Source of the DNA: Mermis nigrescens
Taxonomy: Eukaryota > Nematoda > Enoplea > Mermithida > Mermithidae
NCBI GenBank assembly: GCA_036768485.1
Contig: JAVLUZ010000154.1
Location: forward strand, 21,319,896 to 21,383,895
Direction of reading: 5' to 3'
Length of the DNA stretch: 64,000 nucleotides
Position numbers and translations under genes: made by a program. This document shows, piece by piece, positions 12,069 to 25,403 of this stretch. Every line of letters starts with the position of its first letter. The first letter of the stretch is position 1. The notes under the pieces were generated by a model that was not told the DNA's origin, searched no databases, and saw only the letters and a program-made list of their open reading frames with translations.

Positions 12069-12529
12069 TAACACCTTGTACGGACATTTTGACTGAAATT
12101 CGTGTGCAGTTTCCGCTTATACAAAACACAATTTCATCTTGTTGCTTGACTTTTTTTACTGACAGATAAGAAAGCGTTACGTATATTTTTATCTTCAAGC
12201 AGATGTTATGGAAAAAATTCGGTTTATGGTCCTGTCAAGTAGTAGCGCACTGGAAGTTAAATTTAGACTAATTCTGGTATGAGGAATGCAAATCTGAAAA
12301 ATCAGGTGGCGGCACTGGCGTAGCCGGGAGAAGAGGGCACACCTGTGCAATGCCCCATATCGCCCCTCAACCGGCAATGGGCCGGACCAATCCTGCAACG
12401 GGGCGAAGGGTCTCTGGGATGGGGGCTATGTTTTGTACATGGGCATAGATACATGCTGAAGGTCGATTGACATTCTAAATATGACGACTTAAGAAGCAAA
12501 TGAGCAAACTACTTATGCTACCTATGTAC

Positions 12530-15500
12530 CAAGTAACCTTTTTCCAAGTGCATGACAACTCAAGATAACCCTTTTTGAGAAGCAGTCCACGTTTTTTGAG
12601 GATCGACTAATCTATTTATTAGAGCACCAACCTTTTTTAGGAACCGACCAACCTTTTTTAAGTAGCAGCCAACCTTTTTTGGGAGCCAATCAACTTTCTC
12701 AAGGGAGCAGGCAACCTTTTTAAGGGACCAGCCAACCTTTCTTGGGAACCGACCAACCTTTTTAAGGGAGCAGGCAACCTTTTTTGGAAACCAGCCAACC
12801 TTTCATGGAAGTAGCCAACCTTTTTTGGGAACTAGCCAACCTTTTTTGGAACCGATCAACCTTTTTCAGGAACCAGCCAACCTATTTTGGGATCCAACCA
12901 ACCTTTTTAAGGAACCAGCCAACCTTTTTTGGGAACCGACCAACCTTTTTAAGGGAGCAGGAAACCTTTTTAAGGGACCAGCCAGCCTTTCTTGGGAGCC
13001 AACCAACCTTTTTAAGGAACCAGCCAACCTTTTCTGGGAACTGACCAACCTTATTAAGGGAGCAGGCAACCTTTTTGAGGGACCAGCCAACCTTTCTTGG
13101 GAACCGACCAACCTTTATAAGGGAACAGGCAACCTTTTTTGGAAACCAGCCAACCTTTTCATGGAAGCAGCCAACCTCTTTTGGGAACCGACCAACCTTT
13201 TTAAGGAACCAACCAACCTTTTTGGGAACCGACCAACCTTTTTTGGGAACCGACTAATGTTTTTAAGGGAGCAGGCAACCTTTTTGAGGGACCAGCTAAC
13301 CTTTCTTGGGAACCGACCAACCTTTATAAGGGAGCAGGCAACCTTTTTGGAAATCAGCCAACCTTTTCATGGAAGCAGCCAACCTTTTTGGGAACCGACC
13401 AACCTTTTTAAGGAACCAGCCAACCTTTTTCGGAAACCGACCAACGTTTTCAAGGGAGCGGGCAACCTTTTTGAGGGACCAGCCAACCTTGGGAACCGAC
13501 CAACCTTTATAAAGGAGCAGGCAACCTTTTTTTGGAAACCAGCTAACCTTTTCATGGAAGCAGCCAACCTTTTTTGGGAACCGACCAACCTCTTTCAGGA
13601 ACCAGTCAACCTATTTTGGGAGCAAACCAACCCTTCTCAGGAACCAGATAACCTATTTTGGGAGCCAACCAACCTTTTTAAGGAACCAGCCAACCTTTTC
13701 TGGAAACCGACCAACCTTTTTACGGGAGCAGGCAACCTTTCTAAGGGACCAGCCAACCTTTTTAAGGGACCACCCAACCTTTCTTGGGAACCAACCAACC
13801 TTTTTAAGGAACCAGCCAACCTTTTTGGGAACCGACCAACCTTTATAAGGGAACAGGCAACCTTTTTTGGAAACCAGCCAACTTTTTCATGGAAGCAGCC
13901 AACCTTTCTTGGGAACCGACCAACCTTTATAAGTGAGCAGGCAACCTTTTTGGAAACCAGCCAACCTTTTCATGGAAGCAGCCAACCTTTTCATGGAAGC
14001 AGCCAATCTTTTTTGGGAACCGACCAACCTTTTCATGGAAGCAGCCAACCTTCTCTTGGGAACCGACCAATGTTTTTAAGGGAGCAGGCAACCTTTTTGA
14101 GGGACCAGCCAACCTTTCTTGGGAACCGACCAACCTTTATAAGGGAGCAGGCAACATTTTTTGGAAACCAGCCAACCTTTTCATCGAAGCAGCCAACCTT
14201 TTTTGGAAACCAGCCAACCTTTTCATGGAAGCAGCCAACCTTTTCATGGAAGCAGCCAATCTTTTTTTGGGAACCGACCAACCTTTTCATGGAAGCAGCC
14301 AACCTTCTTTGGGAACCGACCAATGTTTTTAAGGGAGCAGGCAGCCTTTTTGAGGGACCAGCCAACCTTTCTTGGGAACCAACCAACCTTTATAAGGGAG
14401 CAGGCAACCTTTTTTGGAAACCAGCCAACCTTTTCATGGAAGCAGCCAACCTTTTTTGGGAACCGACCAACCTTTTCATGGAAGCAGCCAACCTTTTTGG
14501 GAACCGACCAATGTTTTTAAGGGAGCAGGCAACCTTTTTGAGGGACCAGCCAACCTTTCTTGGGAACCGACCAACCTTTATAAGGGAGCAGGCAGGTAAC
14601 CTTTTTTGGAAACCAGCCAACTTCTTCATGGAAGCAGTCAACCTCTTTTGGGAACCGACCAACCTTTTTAAGGAACCAACCAACCTTTTTTGGGAACCGA
14701 CCAACGTTTTTAAGGGAGCAGGCAACCTTTTTAAGAACCAGCCAACCTTTTTGGGAACCGACCAACATTTTTAAGGAGCAGGCCAACCTTTTTGAGGGAC
14801 CAGCCAACCTTTCTTGGGAACCGACCAACCTTTATAAGTGAGCAGGCAACCTTTTTTGGAAACCAGCCAACCTTTTCATGGAAGCAGCCAACCTTTTCAT
14901 GGAAGCAGCCAATCTTTTTGGGAACCGACCAACCTTTTCATGGAAGCAGCCAACCTTCTTTGGGAACCGACCAATGTTTTGAAGGGAGCAGGCAACCTTT
15001 TTGAGGGACCAGCCAACCTTTCTTGGGAACCGACCAACCTTTATAAGGGAGCAGGCAACATTTTTTGGAAACCAGCCAACCTTTTCATCGAAGCAGCCAA
15101 CCTTTTTTGGAAACCAGCCAACCTTTTCATGGAAGCAGCCAACCTTTTCATGGAAGCAGCCAATCTTTTTTGGGAACCGACCAACCTTTTCATGGAAGCA
15201 GCCAACCTTCTTTGGGAACCGACCAATGTTTTTAAGGGAGCAGGCAGCCTTTTTGAGGGACCAGCCAACCTTTCTTGGGAACCAACCAACCTTTATAAGG
15301 GAGCAGGCAACCTTTTTTGGAAACCAGCCAACCTTTTCATGGAAGCAGCCAACCTTTTTTGGGAACCGACCAACCTTTTCATGGAAGCAGCCAACCTTTT
15401 TTGGGAACCGACCAATGTTTTTAAGGGAGCAGGCAACCTTTTTGAGGGACCAGCCAACCTTTCTTGGGAACCGACCAACCTTTATAAGGGAGCAGGCAGG

Positions 15501-18500
15501 TAACCTTTTTGGAAACCAGCCAACTTCTTCATGGAAGCAGTCAACCTCTTTTGGGAACCGACCAACCTTTTTAAGGAACCAACCAACCTTTTTTGGGAAC
15601 CGACCAACGTTTTTAAGGGAGCAGGCAACCTTTTTAAGAACCAGCCAACCTTTTTCGGGAACCGACCAACGTTTTCAAGGGAGCGGGCAACCTTTTTGAG
15701 GGACCAGCCAACCTTAGGAACCGACCAACCTTTATAAAGGAGCAGGCAACCTTTTTTGGAAACCAGCTAACCTTTTTCATGGAAGCAGCCAACCTTTTTT
15801 GGGAACCGACCAACCTCTTTCAGGAACCAGTCAACCTATTTTGGGAGCAAACCAACCCTTCTCAGGAACCAGATAACCTATTTTGGGAGCCAACCAACCT
15901 TTTTAAGGAACCAGCCAACCTTTTCTGGAAACCGACCAACCTTTTTACGGGAGCAGGCAACCTTTCTAAGGGACCAGCCAACCTTTTTAAGGGACCACCC
16001 AACCTTTCTTGGGAACCAACCAACCTTTTTAAGGAACCAGCCAACCTTTTTGGGAACCGACCAACCTCTTTCAGGAACCAGTCAACCTATTTTGGGAGCA
16101 AACCAACCCTTCTCAGGAACCAGATAACCTATTTTGGGAGCCAACCAACCTTTTTAAGGAACCAGCCAACCTTTTCTGGAAACCGACCAACCTTTTTACG
16201 GGAGCAGGCAACCTTTCTAAGGGACCAGCCAACCTTTTTAAGGGACCACCCAACCTTTCTTGGGAACCAACCAACCTTTTTAAGGAACCAGCCAACCTTT
16301 TTTGGGAACCGACCAACCTTTATAAGGGAACAGGCAACCTTTTTGGAAACCAGCCAACTTTTTCATGGAAGCAGCCAACCTTTCTTGGGAACCGACCAAC
16401 CTTTATAAGTGAGCAGGCAACCTTTTTTGGAAACCAGCCAACCTTTTCATGGAAGCAGCCAACCTTTTCATGGAAGCAGCCAATCTTTTTTGGGAACCGA
16501 CCAACCTTTTCATGGAAGCAGCCAACCTTCTTTGGGAACCGACCAATGTTTTTAAGGGAGCAGGCAACCTTTTGAGGGACCAGCCAACCTTTCTTGGGAA
16601 CCGACCAACCTTTATAAGGGAGCAGGCAACATTTTTTGGAAACCAGCCAACCTTTTCATCGAAGCAGCCAACCTTTTTTGGAAACCAGCCAACCTTTTCA
16701 TGGAAGCAGCCAACCTTTTCATGGAAGCAGCCAATCTTTTTTGGGAACCGACCAACCTTTTCATGGAAGCAGCCAACCTTCTTTGGGAACCGACCAATGT
16801 TTTTAAGGGAGCAGGCAACCTTTTTGAGGGACCAGCCAACCTTTCTTGGGAACCAACCAACCTTTATAAGGGAGCAGGCAACCTTTTTTGGAAACCAGCC
16901 AACTTTTTCATGGAAGCAGCCAACCTTTCTTGGGAACCGACCAACCTTTATAAGTGAGCAGGCAACCTTTTTGGAAACCAGCCAACCTTTTCATGGAAGC
17001 AGCCAACCTTTTCATGGAAGCAGCCAATCTTTTTTGGGAACCGACCAACCTTTTCATGGAAGCAGCCAACCTTTTCATGGAAGCAGCCAATCTTTTTGGG
17101 AACCGACCAACCTTTTCATGGAAGCAGCCAACCTTCTTTGGGAACCGACCAATGTTTTTAAGGGAGCAGGCAACCTTTTTGAGGGACCAGCCAACCTTTC
17201 TTGGGAACCGACCAACCTTTATAAGGGAGCAGGCAACATTTTTGGAAACCAGCCAACCTTTTCATCGAAGCAGCCAACCTTTTTTGGAAACCAGCCAACC
17301 TTTTCATGGAAGCAGCCAACCTTTTCATGGAAGCAGCCAACCTTTTTTGGGAACCGACCAACCTTTTCAAGGAACCAACCAACCTTTTTGGGAACCGACC
17401 AACGTCTTTAAGGGAGCAGGCAACCTTTTTGGAAACCAGCCAACCTTTTCATGGAAGCAGCCAACCTTTTTTGGGAACCGACCAACCTTTTTAAGGGAGC
17501 AGGCAACCTTTTTAAGGAACCAGCCAACCTTTTTGGGAACCGACCAACATTTTTAAGGGAGCAGGCAATTTTTTTGAGGGACCAGCCAACCTTTCTTGGG
17601 AACCGACCAACCTTTATAAGGGAGCAGGCAACCTTTTTTGGAAACCAGCCAACCTTTTCATGGAAGCAGCCAACGTTTTTTGGGAACTGACCAACCTTTT
17701 TAAGGGAGCAGGCAACCTTTTTAAGGAACCAGCCAACCTTTTTGGGAACCGACCAACATTTTTAAGGGAGCAGGCAATTTTTTTGAGGGACCAGCCAACC
17801 TTTCTTGGGAACCGACCAACCTTTATAAGGGAGCAGGCAACCTTTTTTAGAAACCAGCCAACCTTTTCATGGAAGCAGCCAACGTTTTTTGGGAACTGAC
17901 CAACCTTTTCATGGAAGCAGCCAACCTTTTTTGGGAACCGACCAATGTTTTTAAGGGAGCAGGCAACCTTTTTGAGGGACCAGCCAACCTTTCTTGGGAA
18001 CCAACCAACCTTTATAAGGGAGCAGGCAACCTTTTTTGGAAACCAGCCAACCTTTTCATGGAAGCAGCCAACCTTTTTGGGAACCGACCAACCTTTTCAT
18101 GGAAGCAGCCAACCTTTTTGGGAACCGACCAATGTTTTTAAGGGAGCAGGCAACCTTTTTGAGGGACCAGCCAACCTTTCTTGGGAACCGACCAACCTTT
18201 ATAAGGGAGCAGGCAGGTAACCTTTTTGGAAACCAGCCAACTTCTTCATGGAAGCAGTCAACCTCTTTTGGGAACCGACCAACCTTTTTAAGGAACCAAC
18301 CAACCTTTTTTGGGAACCGACCAACGTTTTTAAGGGAGCAGGCAACCTTTTTAAGAACCAGCCAACCTTTTTCGGGAACCGACCAACGTTTTCAAGGGAG
18401 CGGGCAACCTTTTTGAGGGACCAGCCAACCTTAGGAACCGACCAACCTTTATAAAGGAGCAGGCAACCTTTTTTTGGAAACCAGCTAACCTTTTCATGGA

Positions 18501-21143
18501 AGCAGCCAACCTTTTTTGGGAACCGACCAACCTCTTTCAGGAACCAGTCAACCTATTTTGGGAGCAAACCAACCCTTCTCAGGAACCAGATAACCTATTT
18601 TGGGAGCCAACCAACCTTTTTAAGGAACCAGCCAACCTTTTCTGGAAACCGACCAACCTTTTTACGGGAGCAGGCAACCTTTCTAAGGGACCAGCCAACC
18701 TTTTTAAGGGACCACCCAACCTTTCTTGGGAACCAACCAACCTTTTTAAGGAACCAGCCAACCTTTTTTGGGAACCGACCAACCTCTTTCAGGAACCAGT
18801 CAACCTATTTTGGGAGCAAACCAACCCTTCTCAGGAACCAGATAACCTATTTTGGGAGCCAACCAACCTTTTTAAGGAACCAGCCAACCTTTTCTGGAAA
18901 CCGACCAACCTTTTTACGGGAGCAGGCAACCTTTCTAAGGGACCAGCCAACCTTTTTAAGGGACCACCCAACCTTTCTTGGGAACCAACCAACCTTTTTA
19001 AGGAACCAGCCAACCTTTTTGGGAACCGACCAACCTTTATAAGGGAACAGGCAACCTTTTTTGGAAACCAGCCAACTTTTTCATGGAAGCAGCCAACCTT
19101 TCTTGGGAACCGACCAACCTTTATAAGTGAGCAGGCAACCTTTTTTGGAAACCAGCCAACCTTTTCATGGAAGCAGCCAACCTTTTCATGGAAGCAGCCA
19201 ATCTTTTTGGGAACCGACCAACCTTTTCATGGAAGCAGCCAACCTTCTTTGGGAACCGACCAATGTTTTTAAGGGAGCAGGCAACCTTTTTGAGGGACCA
19301 GCCAACCTTTCTTGGGAACCGACCAACCTTTATAAGGGAGCAGGCAACATTTTTTGGAAACCAGCCAACCTTTTCATCGAAGCAGCCAACCTTTTTTGGA
19401 AACCAGCCAACCTTTTCATGGAAGCAGCCAACCTTTTCATGGAAGCAGCCAATCTTTTTTGGGAACCGACCAACCTTTTCATGGAAGCAGCCAACCTTCT
19501 TTGGGAACCGACCAATGTTTTTAAGGGAGCAGGCAACCTTTTTGAGGGACCAGCCAACCTTTCTTGGGAACCAACCAACCTTTATAAGGGAGCAGGCAAC
19601 CTTTTTGGAAACCAGCCAACTTTTTCATGGAAGCAGCCAACCTTTCTTGGGAACCGACCAACCTTTATAAGTGAGCAGGCAACCTTTTTTGGAAACCAGC
19701 CAACCTTTTCATGGAAGCAGCCAACCTTTTCATGGAAGCAGCCAATCTTTTTGGGAACCGACCAACCTTTTCATGGAAGCAGCCAACCTTTTCATGGAAG
19801 CAGCCAATCTTTTTGGGAACCGACCAACCTTTTCATGGAAGCAGCCAACCTTCTTTGGGAACCGACCAATGTTTTTAAGGGAGCAGGCAACCTTTTTGAG
19901 GGACCAGCCAACCTTTCTTGGGAACCGACCAACCTTTATAAGGGAGCAGGCAGGTAACCTTTTTTGGAAACCAGCCAACCTTTTCCTGGAAGCAGCCAAC
20001 CTTTTTGGGAACCGACCAACCTTTTTAAGGAACCAGCCAACCTTTTTGGGAACCAGCCAATCTTTTCATGGAAGCAGCTAACCTTTTTTGGGAACCGACC
20101 AACCTTTATAAGGGAGCAGGCAACCTTTTATGGAAACCAGCCAACCTTTTCATGGAAGCAGCCAACCTTTTTTGGGAACCGACCAATGTTTTTAAGGGAG
20201 CAGGCAACCTTTTTGAGGGACCAGCCAACCTTTCTTGGGAACCGAACAACCTTTATAAGGGAACAGGCAGGTAACCTTTTTTGGAAACCAGCCAACCTTT
20301 TCCTGGAAGCAGCCAACCTTTTTGAGAACCGACCAACGTTTTTAAGGGAGCAGGCAACCTTTTTTGGAAACCAGCCAACCGTTTCATGGAAGCAGCCAAC
20401 CTTTTTTGGGAACCGACCAACCTTTTTAAGGGAGCAGGCAACCTTTTTTGGAAACCAGCCAATCTTTTCATGGAAGCAGCTAACCTTTTTGGGAACCGAC
20501 CAACCTTTATAAGGGAGCAGGCAACCTTTTTTGGAAACCAGCCAACCTTTTCATGGAAGCAGCCAATCTTTTTGGGAACCGACCAACCTTTTCATGGAAG
20601 CAGCCAACCTTTTTTGGGAACCGACCAATGTTTTTAAGGGAGCAGGCAACCTTTTTGAGGGACCAGCCAACCTTTCTTGGGAACCGACCAACCTTTATAA
20701 GGGAACAGGCAGGTAACCTTTTTGGAAACCAGCCAACCTTTTCCTGGAAGCAGCCAACCTTTTTTGGGAACCGACCAACGTTTTTAAGGGAGCAGGCAAC
20801 CTTTTTTGGAAACCAGCCAACCTTTTCATGGAAGCAGCCAACCTTTTTTGGGAACCGACCAACCTTTTTAAGGGAGCAGGCAACCTTTTTTGGAAACCAG
20901 CCAACCTTTTCATGGAAGCAGCCAACCTTTTTGGGAACCGACCAACCTTTATAAGGGAGCAGGCAACCTTTTTTGGAAACCAGCCAGCCTTTGGAAGCAG
21001 CCAACCTTTTTTGGGAAATGACCAACCTTTTCAAGGAATCAGCCAACCTTTTCTGGGAACCGACCAACGGGCAACCTTTTTTCGAAACCAGTCAACCTTT
21101 TCATGGAAGCAGCCAACCTTTTTTGGGAAGCGACCAAAAATTA
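12530..21143. repeat. 8.6-kb satellite of about 21-bp units with higher-order structure
   Basis: About 400 tandem units of the type CCAACCTTTTTNGGNANCNG, 20-22 bp each, differing mainly in T-run length and the centre (GGGAACCGA, AAGGGAGCAGG, CATGGAAGCAG, GAGGGACCAG). Variants recur in fixed order, giving longer periods: a 209-bp ten-unit block repeated at 17451 and 17660, blocks of roughly 250 bp near 15790-16300 and 18500-19010, and a roughly 2.7-kb offset between 15496 and 18212. Long open frames occur on both strands because 21 is divisible by 3, but changes in T-run length break each frame, arguing against coding. Confidence 0.95.
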
Positions 21144-21439
21144 AGTCTTAATGGCACCCATTTACATAACATATTTTTATTTTGCAAATTATGTTGGGCT
21201 ATCGGGAAATAACGCCGAATCTGCGATTATTCTTGAGAGCACTGTTCATTTTGTTTGAAGCTGATTTATACTTGAGTAACCCAGCTGTGTAGCACTAAGC
21301 ACGATACACTGCACGTCATCTAATCTCCTGTCTACTGCTCATATATATGTAGAATTTTGCTTAGTAACATTCAAGCGTTAAAATTAAATAAAATTAAATT
21401 ATAATTAGTGCGACGGACGTTTGTTGCCTCAGTTTAAGC

Positions 21440-21883
21440 CACGGTTTTTTTGTACTCCGCAGATTTTTCCCGATGTACAAAGACTTTTCGGGATCGTCTT
21501 TGTACATATACAAAGGTTTTTGAGAAGACAAAAATTGCAAAAAAGGTCTGAAATTCGCAAAAATTTTCGGTGCTTCGTGCAGAAATGAGTAATTGTGTGT
21601 TCTATATATCTTTATAATGGCAGAAATTGCATTTCAAAAGAAAAATGTCAAATTTTTCAACGCTTCGCGCCGTTTAAAGACGATTTTTAATGATTTTTGC
21701 CCTTAAAGATCTAGAAATTAGCTAAAATACACTACCAAAAGTTCGAACAACTATTTTTACCACACTAAAATCGATACTGTACCATAAAATAGTACCCAAA
21801 AACTTGTGTGTTCAAAATGAACAAACAATTTCGGGGACTATCTTTGTACATGTACAAACGGACCTTGTACAAAAAAAACACTG
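21440..21883 (+). mobile_element. CACGGTTTTTTG-family MITE, copy B
   Basis: A 444-bp copy beginning CACGGTTTTTTTGTACTC and ending AAAACACTG just right of the satellite. Flanks GTTTAAGC and GTTTAACA are partly matching 8-mers. Confidence 0.8.
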
Positions 21884-22293
21884 GTTTAACACCTTCGGCC
21901 TAGCTTTTTTTAGCACAACCCGCATTAGCATTGTTGCTAAAATATTTTTTTCCATTAGCACAGAATGACTTACATTAGCGCGTTCTTTTTTACCTGTATA
22001 ACACATGGAGTCAATAGGTGCATGTTCTTTTGTTTTTCAATACAGCTGTTTGCAGGGTAGCCACTCACCCGGGAATCCGGGAAACCCGGGAAAAGCCCGA
22101 AAATTTTTTGGCACCCGGGAAACCCGGATTTTCGTCAAGAAATACTTTACGTGTTTTTATATTTTATCAAGTGGCATTTATTTCCGTTTTTCTTCTCGCC
22201 CATTGTCACATCGTTGACTGCTATTTGTGTATTCTCTTTGTTTGATATAGCCAGTAGCTATTTGTACTATTGTTCGCTAAGACGTTTTTGCGA

Positions 22294-22696
22294 CAGTGTT
22301 TTTTGTACTCGGCAAAGATTTTTCCCGATGTACACAGAGTTTTCGGGTCCGTCTTTGTATTTACATGTACAAAGATTTTTGGGAAGACTAAAATTGCAAA
22401 AAAGGTCGGAAATTCGCAAAATTTTCGGCGCTTAGCGCCAAAATGAATAATTATGTGTTCTATATATATTTATAATGGCAGAGATTGCATTTAAAAGGAA
22501 AAAATGTCGAATTTTTCGGCGCTTCGAACCGTTTTAAGACGATTCTTAGACTCAGAAATTAGCGAAAATACCCTATCAAAAGTCGAACAACTGTTTTTTG
22601 GGAAGATTTTTGGGAAGACAAAAACTGTAAAAAGATTTAGAATTCCCAAAAATTTTTGGCGCTAGTGCGACGATATGAGTAATTGGTTGTCCTATG
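22294..22696 (+). mobile_element. CACGGTTTTTTG-family MITE, copy C (left part, partly duplicated)
   Basis: Begins CAGTGTTTTTTGTACTCGG. Near 22600 the sequence jumps back to an earlier point of the family consensus, a tandem partial duplication. It is then cut at 22697 by the 1-kb GGCGGATCTAG element and continues at 23773. Confidence 0.7.
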
Positions 22697-23772
22697 CAGG
22701 GGCGGATTTAAGTGGGGGCGGTGGGGGTGCGGCCGCCACCCCCTCCCATTGGCCAAAAATATTTGACGAGATAAAGAGTGGATAAGCAATTTGCAATGAT
22801 TTTTGGCCGACAGTGACCATAACTTCTCGAATTGTTCTGGCGCTACGCGCCGGATGATACCTATTAATGACATTTATTTACTTTCTTGGTGACATGGAAG
22901 TACGTTTTTTGTATTCGGCAAAGATTTTTCCCGATGTACTAAGACTTTTCGGGACCGTCTTTGTAGATGTACAAAGATTTTCTGGAGGACAAAAACCGCA
23001 AAAAGGTCTGAAATTCGCGAAAATTTTCGGCGCTTCGCGCGTTAATGAGGAATTGTGTGTCCTATATGTCTTTATAATAGCAGAAATCGCATTTTGAAAG
23101 GAAAAATGTTGAATTTTTCGCCGCTTCGCGCCGTTTTGAAACGACTCTTAATGATTTTTGCACTTATAAAACCAGGAATTAGCCAAAATACACTACCAAA
23201 GGTCGAACAACTCTGTTTTTACCACACTAAAGTCGCTACCGTAATATATCTAAGTATCCAAAAATTTGTGTGTACAAAATGTACAAAGACTTTTAGGGAC
23301 CATCTTTGTATATGTACAGACGGATCTTTAACAAAAAAACACTGGCTGGAAGTCATTTTCTGTTCATGTAGGTTTCAAAACAATTTTAACATCTATTTTT
23401 GCATAGTTTTCCTGTATTTTCAATTAAAAATTTCGATGTTTCGCATCAAATGCTATAAATACAGGAAACCAAGCAGTAAATCATGCTTCTAGACGTCTAT
23501 CCGCCTTGATTTCACAAATTTTTCGGCGCTTCGCGCCAGATTTTTGTTAAAGTCAAAGAAATTTAATGATTATTTCGCACAAAATTGTCTAACATTTTAA
23601 AATTTTTAGAAAAAATATTACGTCAGGTGATTTTATGTAAAAGTATTCAATGTAAAACACCAAAAAAACGCCATTTTGCGCATTAAGAGCAAAATTTTGG
23701 ACCTATTTTTGACTTTTTCTGGAAAAGTTGGGATACCGCCCCCTCCTTAAGAAAATTCTAGATCCGCCACTG
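22697..23772. mobile_element. hAT-type element, GGCGGATCTAG family, copy 1
   Basis: Ends CAGGGGCGGATTTA and TAGATCCGCCACTG. It interrupts a CACGGTTTTTTG-family MITE copy, whose sequence resumes at 23773. The interior matches copy 2 (24344-25395) nearly throughout, including a MITE inserted at the same place (22901-23344). Confidence 0.85.
22901..23344 (+). mobile_element. CACGGTTTTTTG-family MITE, copy D (nested)
   Basis: A 444-bp copy within the element 22697-23772. Flanks CATGGAAG and GCTGGAAG derive from the single CTGGAAG of the empty site seen in copy 3 of the host element. Confidence 0.85.
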
Positions 23773-23908
23773 ATCTTTAAAATGGCAAAATTTGCATTCA
23801 GAATGGAAAAATGCCAAATCTTTCGGGCGCTTCGCCGTATTGAATCACTACCAAAGATCGAAACCCCTGTTTTGCCACACTAAAATCGCTACTGTACTAT
23901 ATTATAGG
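23773..23908 (+). mobile_element. CACGGTTTTTTG-family MITE, copy C (right part)
   Basis: Resumes the MITE consensus (ATCTTTAAAATGGCAAAATT and on to CACACTAAAATCGCTACTGT) immediately after the inserted element, then is truncated before the usual right end. Confidence 0.7.
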
Positions 23909-24157
23909 CTGTGAGAACTGCTATCGACAACTCGTTGGCATCATTGAAAAGGGAATTATGATTGTTCCAAAACGTTTCGTGTAGTATTTGCATTTGTTTG
24001 ATTAAAAGTTGCTTGTACCTTATCTTTTTTCATGTTCTTATCATGACACTTCGTCGTACATAGTGTGCGTTTAGAGCATGATTTAAAACCAGGAAATTGT
24101 CCATAAATCACCCGGGAAACCCGGGAATTTTATTTTGGGAAACCAGTGGCCACCCCG

Positions 24158-24335
24158 TGTTTGAGAATGACGTGATATTCTGCAGATCAATAGTTTGTTT
24201 GTGTTATTGTCAGCACAATTAGATTTGAAGCAATCAAAAGATTCACGCTAAGTCACAATTATTGACTTCTTAATGCTCATTGGACACAAAAAGCTGAGAC
24301 TTTCGTATCTATTACCACAATTAGAAATGAAAAGG
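24158..24335. other. Short spacer between two transposons
   Basis: Unique-looking AT-rich sequence; it may be host DNA between the element ending at 24157 and the duplication at 24336. Confidence 0.5.
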
Positions 24336-24343
24336 CAGTTGCC

Positions 24344-25395
24344 CAGGAGCGGATTTAAGGGGGTGGCGGGGGAGGGGCGGCCGCCCCACCTCCATTGGCC
24401 AAAAATATTTGGCGAGATGAAGAATGGATATGCAATTTGCAATGATTTTTGGCCATCAGTGACCATAATTTCTCGAATTTTTCCGGGGCTATGCTACCGG
24501 ATGATACCTATTGATGACATTTATTTACTTTCTTGGCTGACCTGGAAGCACGGTTTTGTTCTGTATGCGGGAAAGATTTTTCTCGGTGTACTAAGACTTT
24601 TATGACCGTCTTTGTACATGTATAAAAATTGTTATGAAGACAAAAACTGCAAAAAAGGTCTGAAATTCACAAAATTTTCGGCGCTTCGCACCAAAATGAG
24701 TACTTGCGTGTCATATATATCTGTATAATAACAGAAATCGCATTTCGAAACGAAAAATGTAAGAATTTTTGGGCGCTTCGCGCCGTTTTAAGACGATTCT
24801 TGATGATTTTTGCCCTCATAAAACCAGGAATTAGCCAAAATACACTACCAGAGGTCGAACAACTGTTTTTAGCACACGGAACTAGCTGCCGTACTATATC
24901 ATAGTACCCAAAAATTTGTGTGAAAAAATGTACAAAGAGTTATAGGGACGATCTTTGTGCCTGTACAAACGGACCTTGTACAAAAAAATACTGCCTCGAA
25001 TTTGCTGTTCATGCTTATAGGTTTCAAAACAATGTTAACAGCAGAAACAACTATTTTTGCATAGTTTTCTTCTATTCTCAATTAAGATTTTCAATGTTTT
25101 GCATCAAATGCTATAAATACAGGAAATCAAGCAGTAAATCACGCTTCTAGATGTCTATCCGCCTCAATTTTACAAATTTTTCTGGCGCTTTCGCGCCTCG
25201 CACAAAATTGTCTAAAATTTTATACGTTTTAGAAAAAATATTGCGCCAAAAGTGATTTTATGTAAAAGTATACAATGTAAAACACTGGAAAAAACGCTAT
25301 TTCGCGTGTTAAGGGCAGATTTTTGGACCTATTTTCGACTGTTTTTGGAAAAGTTGGGATGCCGCCCCCTTAGGAAAATCCCAGATCCGCCACTG
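24344..25395. mobile_element. hAT-type element, GGCGGATCTAG family, copy 2
   Basis: Starts CAGGAGCGGATTTAAGG and ends AGATCCGCCACTG, flanked by perfect 8-bp duplications CAGTTGCC (24336-24343, 25396-25403). Contains the MITE 24549-24993 at the position also occupied in copy 1. No coding domain. Confidence 0.92.
24549..24993 (+). mobile_element. CACGGTTTTTTG-family MITE, copy E (nested)
   Basis: A 445-bp copy in the element 24344-25395 at the same internal position as copy D. Flanks CCTGGAAG and CCTCGAAT match 6 of 8. Confidence 0.85.
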
Positions 25396-25403
25396 CAGTT
25401 GCC

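Larger units (their letters stand above)
22053..24157. mobile_element. hAT-type element with CCCGGGAAA subterminal arrays (outermost of a nest)
   Basis: Termini CAGGGTAGCCACT and AGTGGCCACCCCG are inverted repeats. CCCGGGAAAC-type repeats follow at 22070-22128 and precede the right end at 24108-24140. A TGTTTG direct repeat touches both ends (a possibly decayed 8-bp duplication). Inside are the MITE at 22294-23908 and, within that, the element 22697-23772, itself containing a MITE. Confidence 0.7.

Noticed and set aside
12825..14774. A 649-codon open frame (NLFWEPT-type seven-residue repeats), possibly a giant repeat protein
   Set aside because: All frames on both strands are open because the unit is about 21 bp; variable T-runs shift the frame repeatedly, and no start, splice or promoter context is seen.
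12530..21143. CRISPR-like repeat array
   Set aside because: No unique spacers separate constant repeats, units abut directly, and the genome is eukaryotic.
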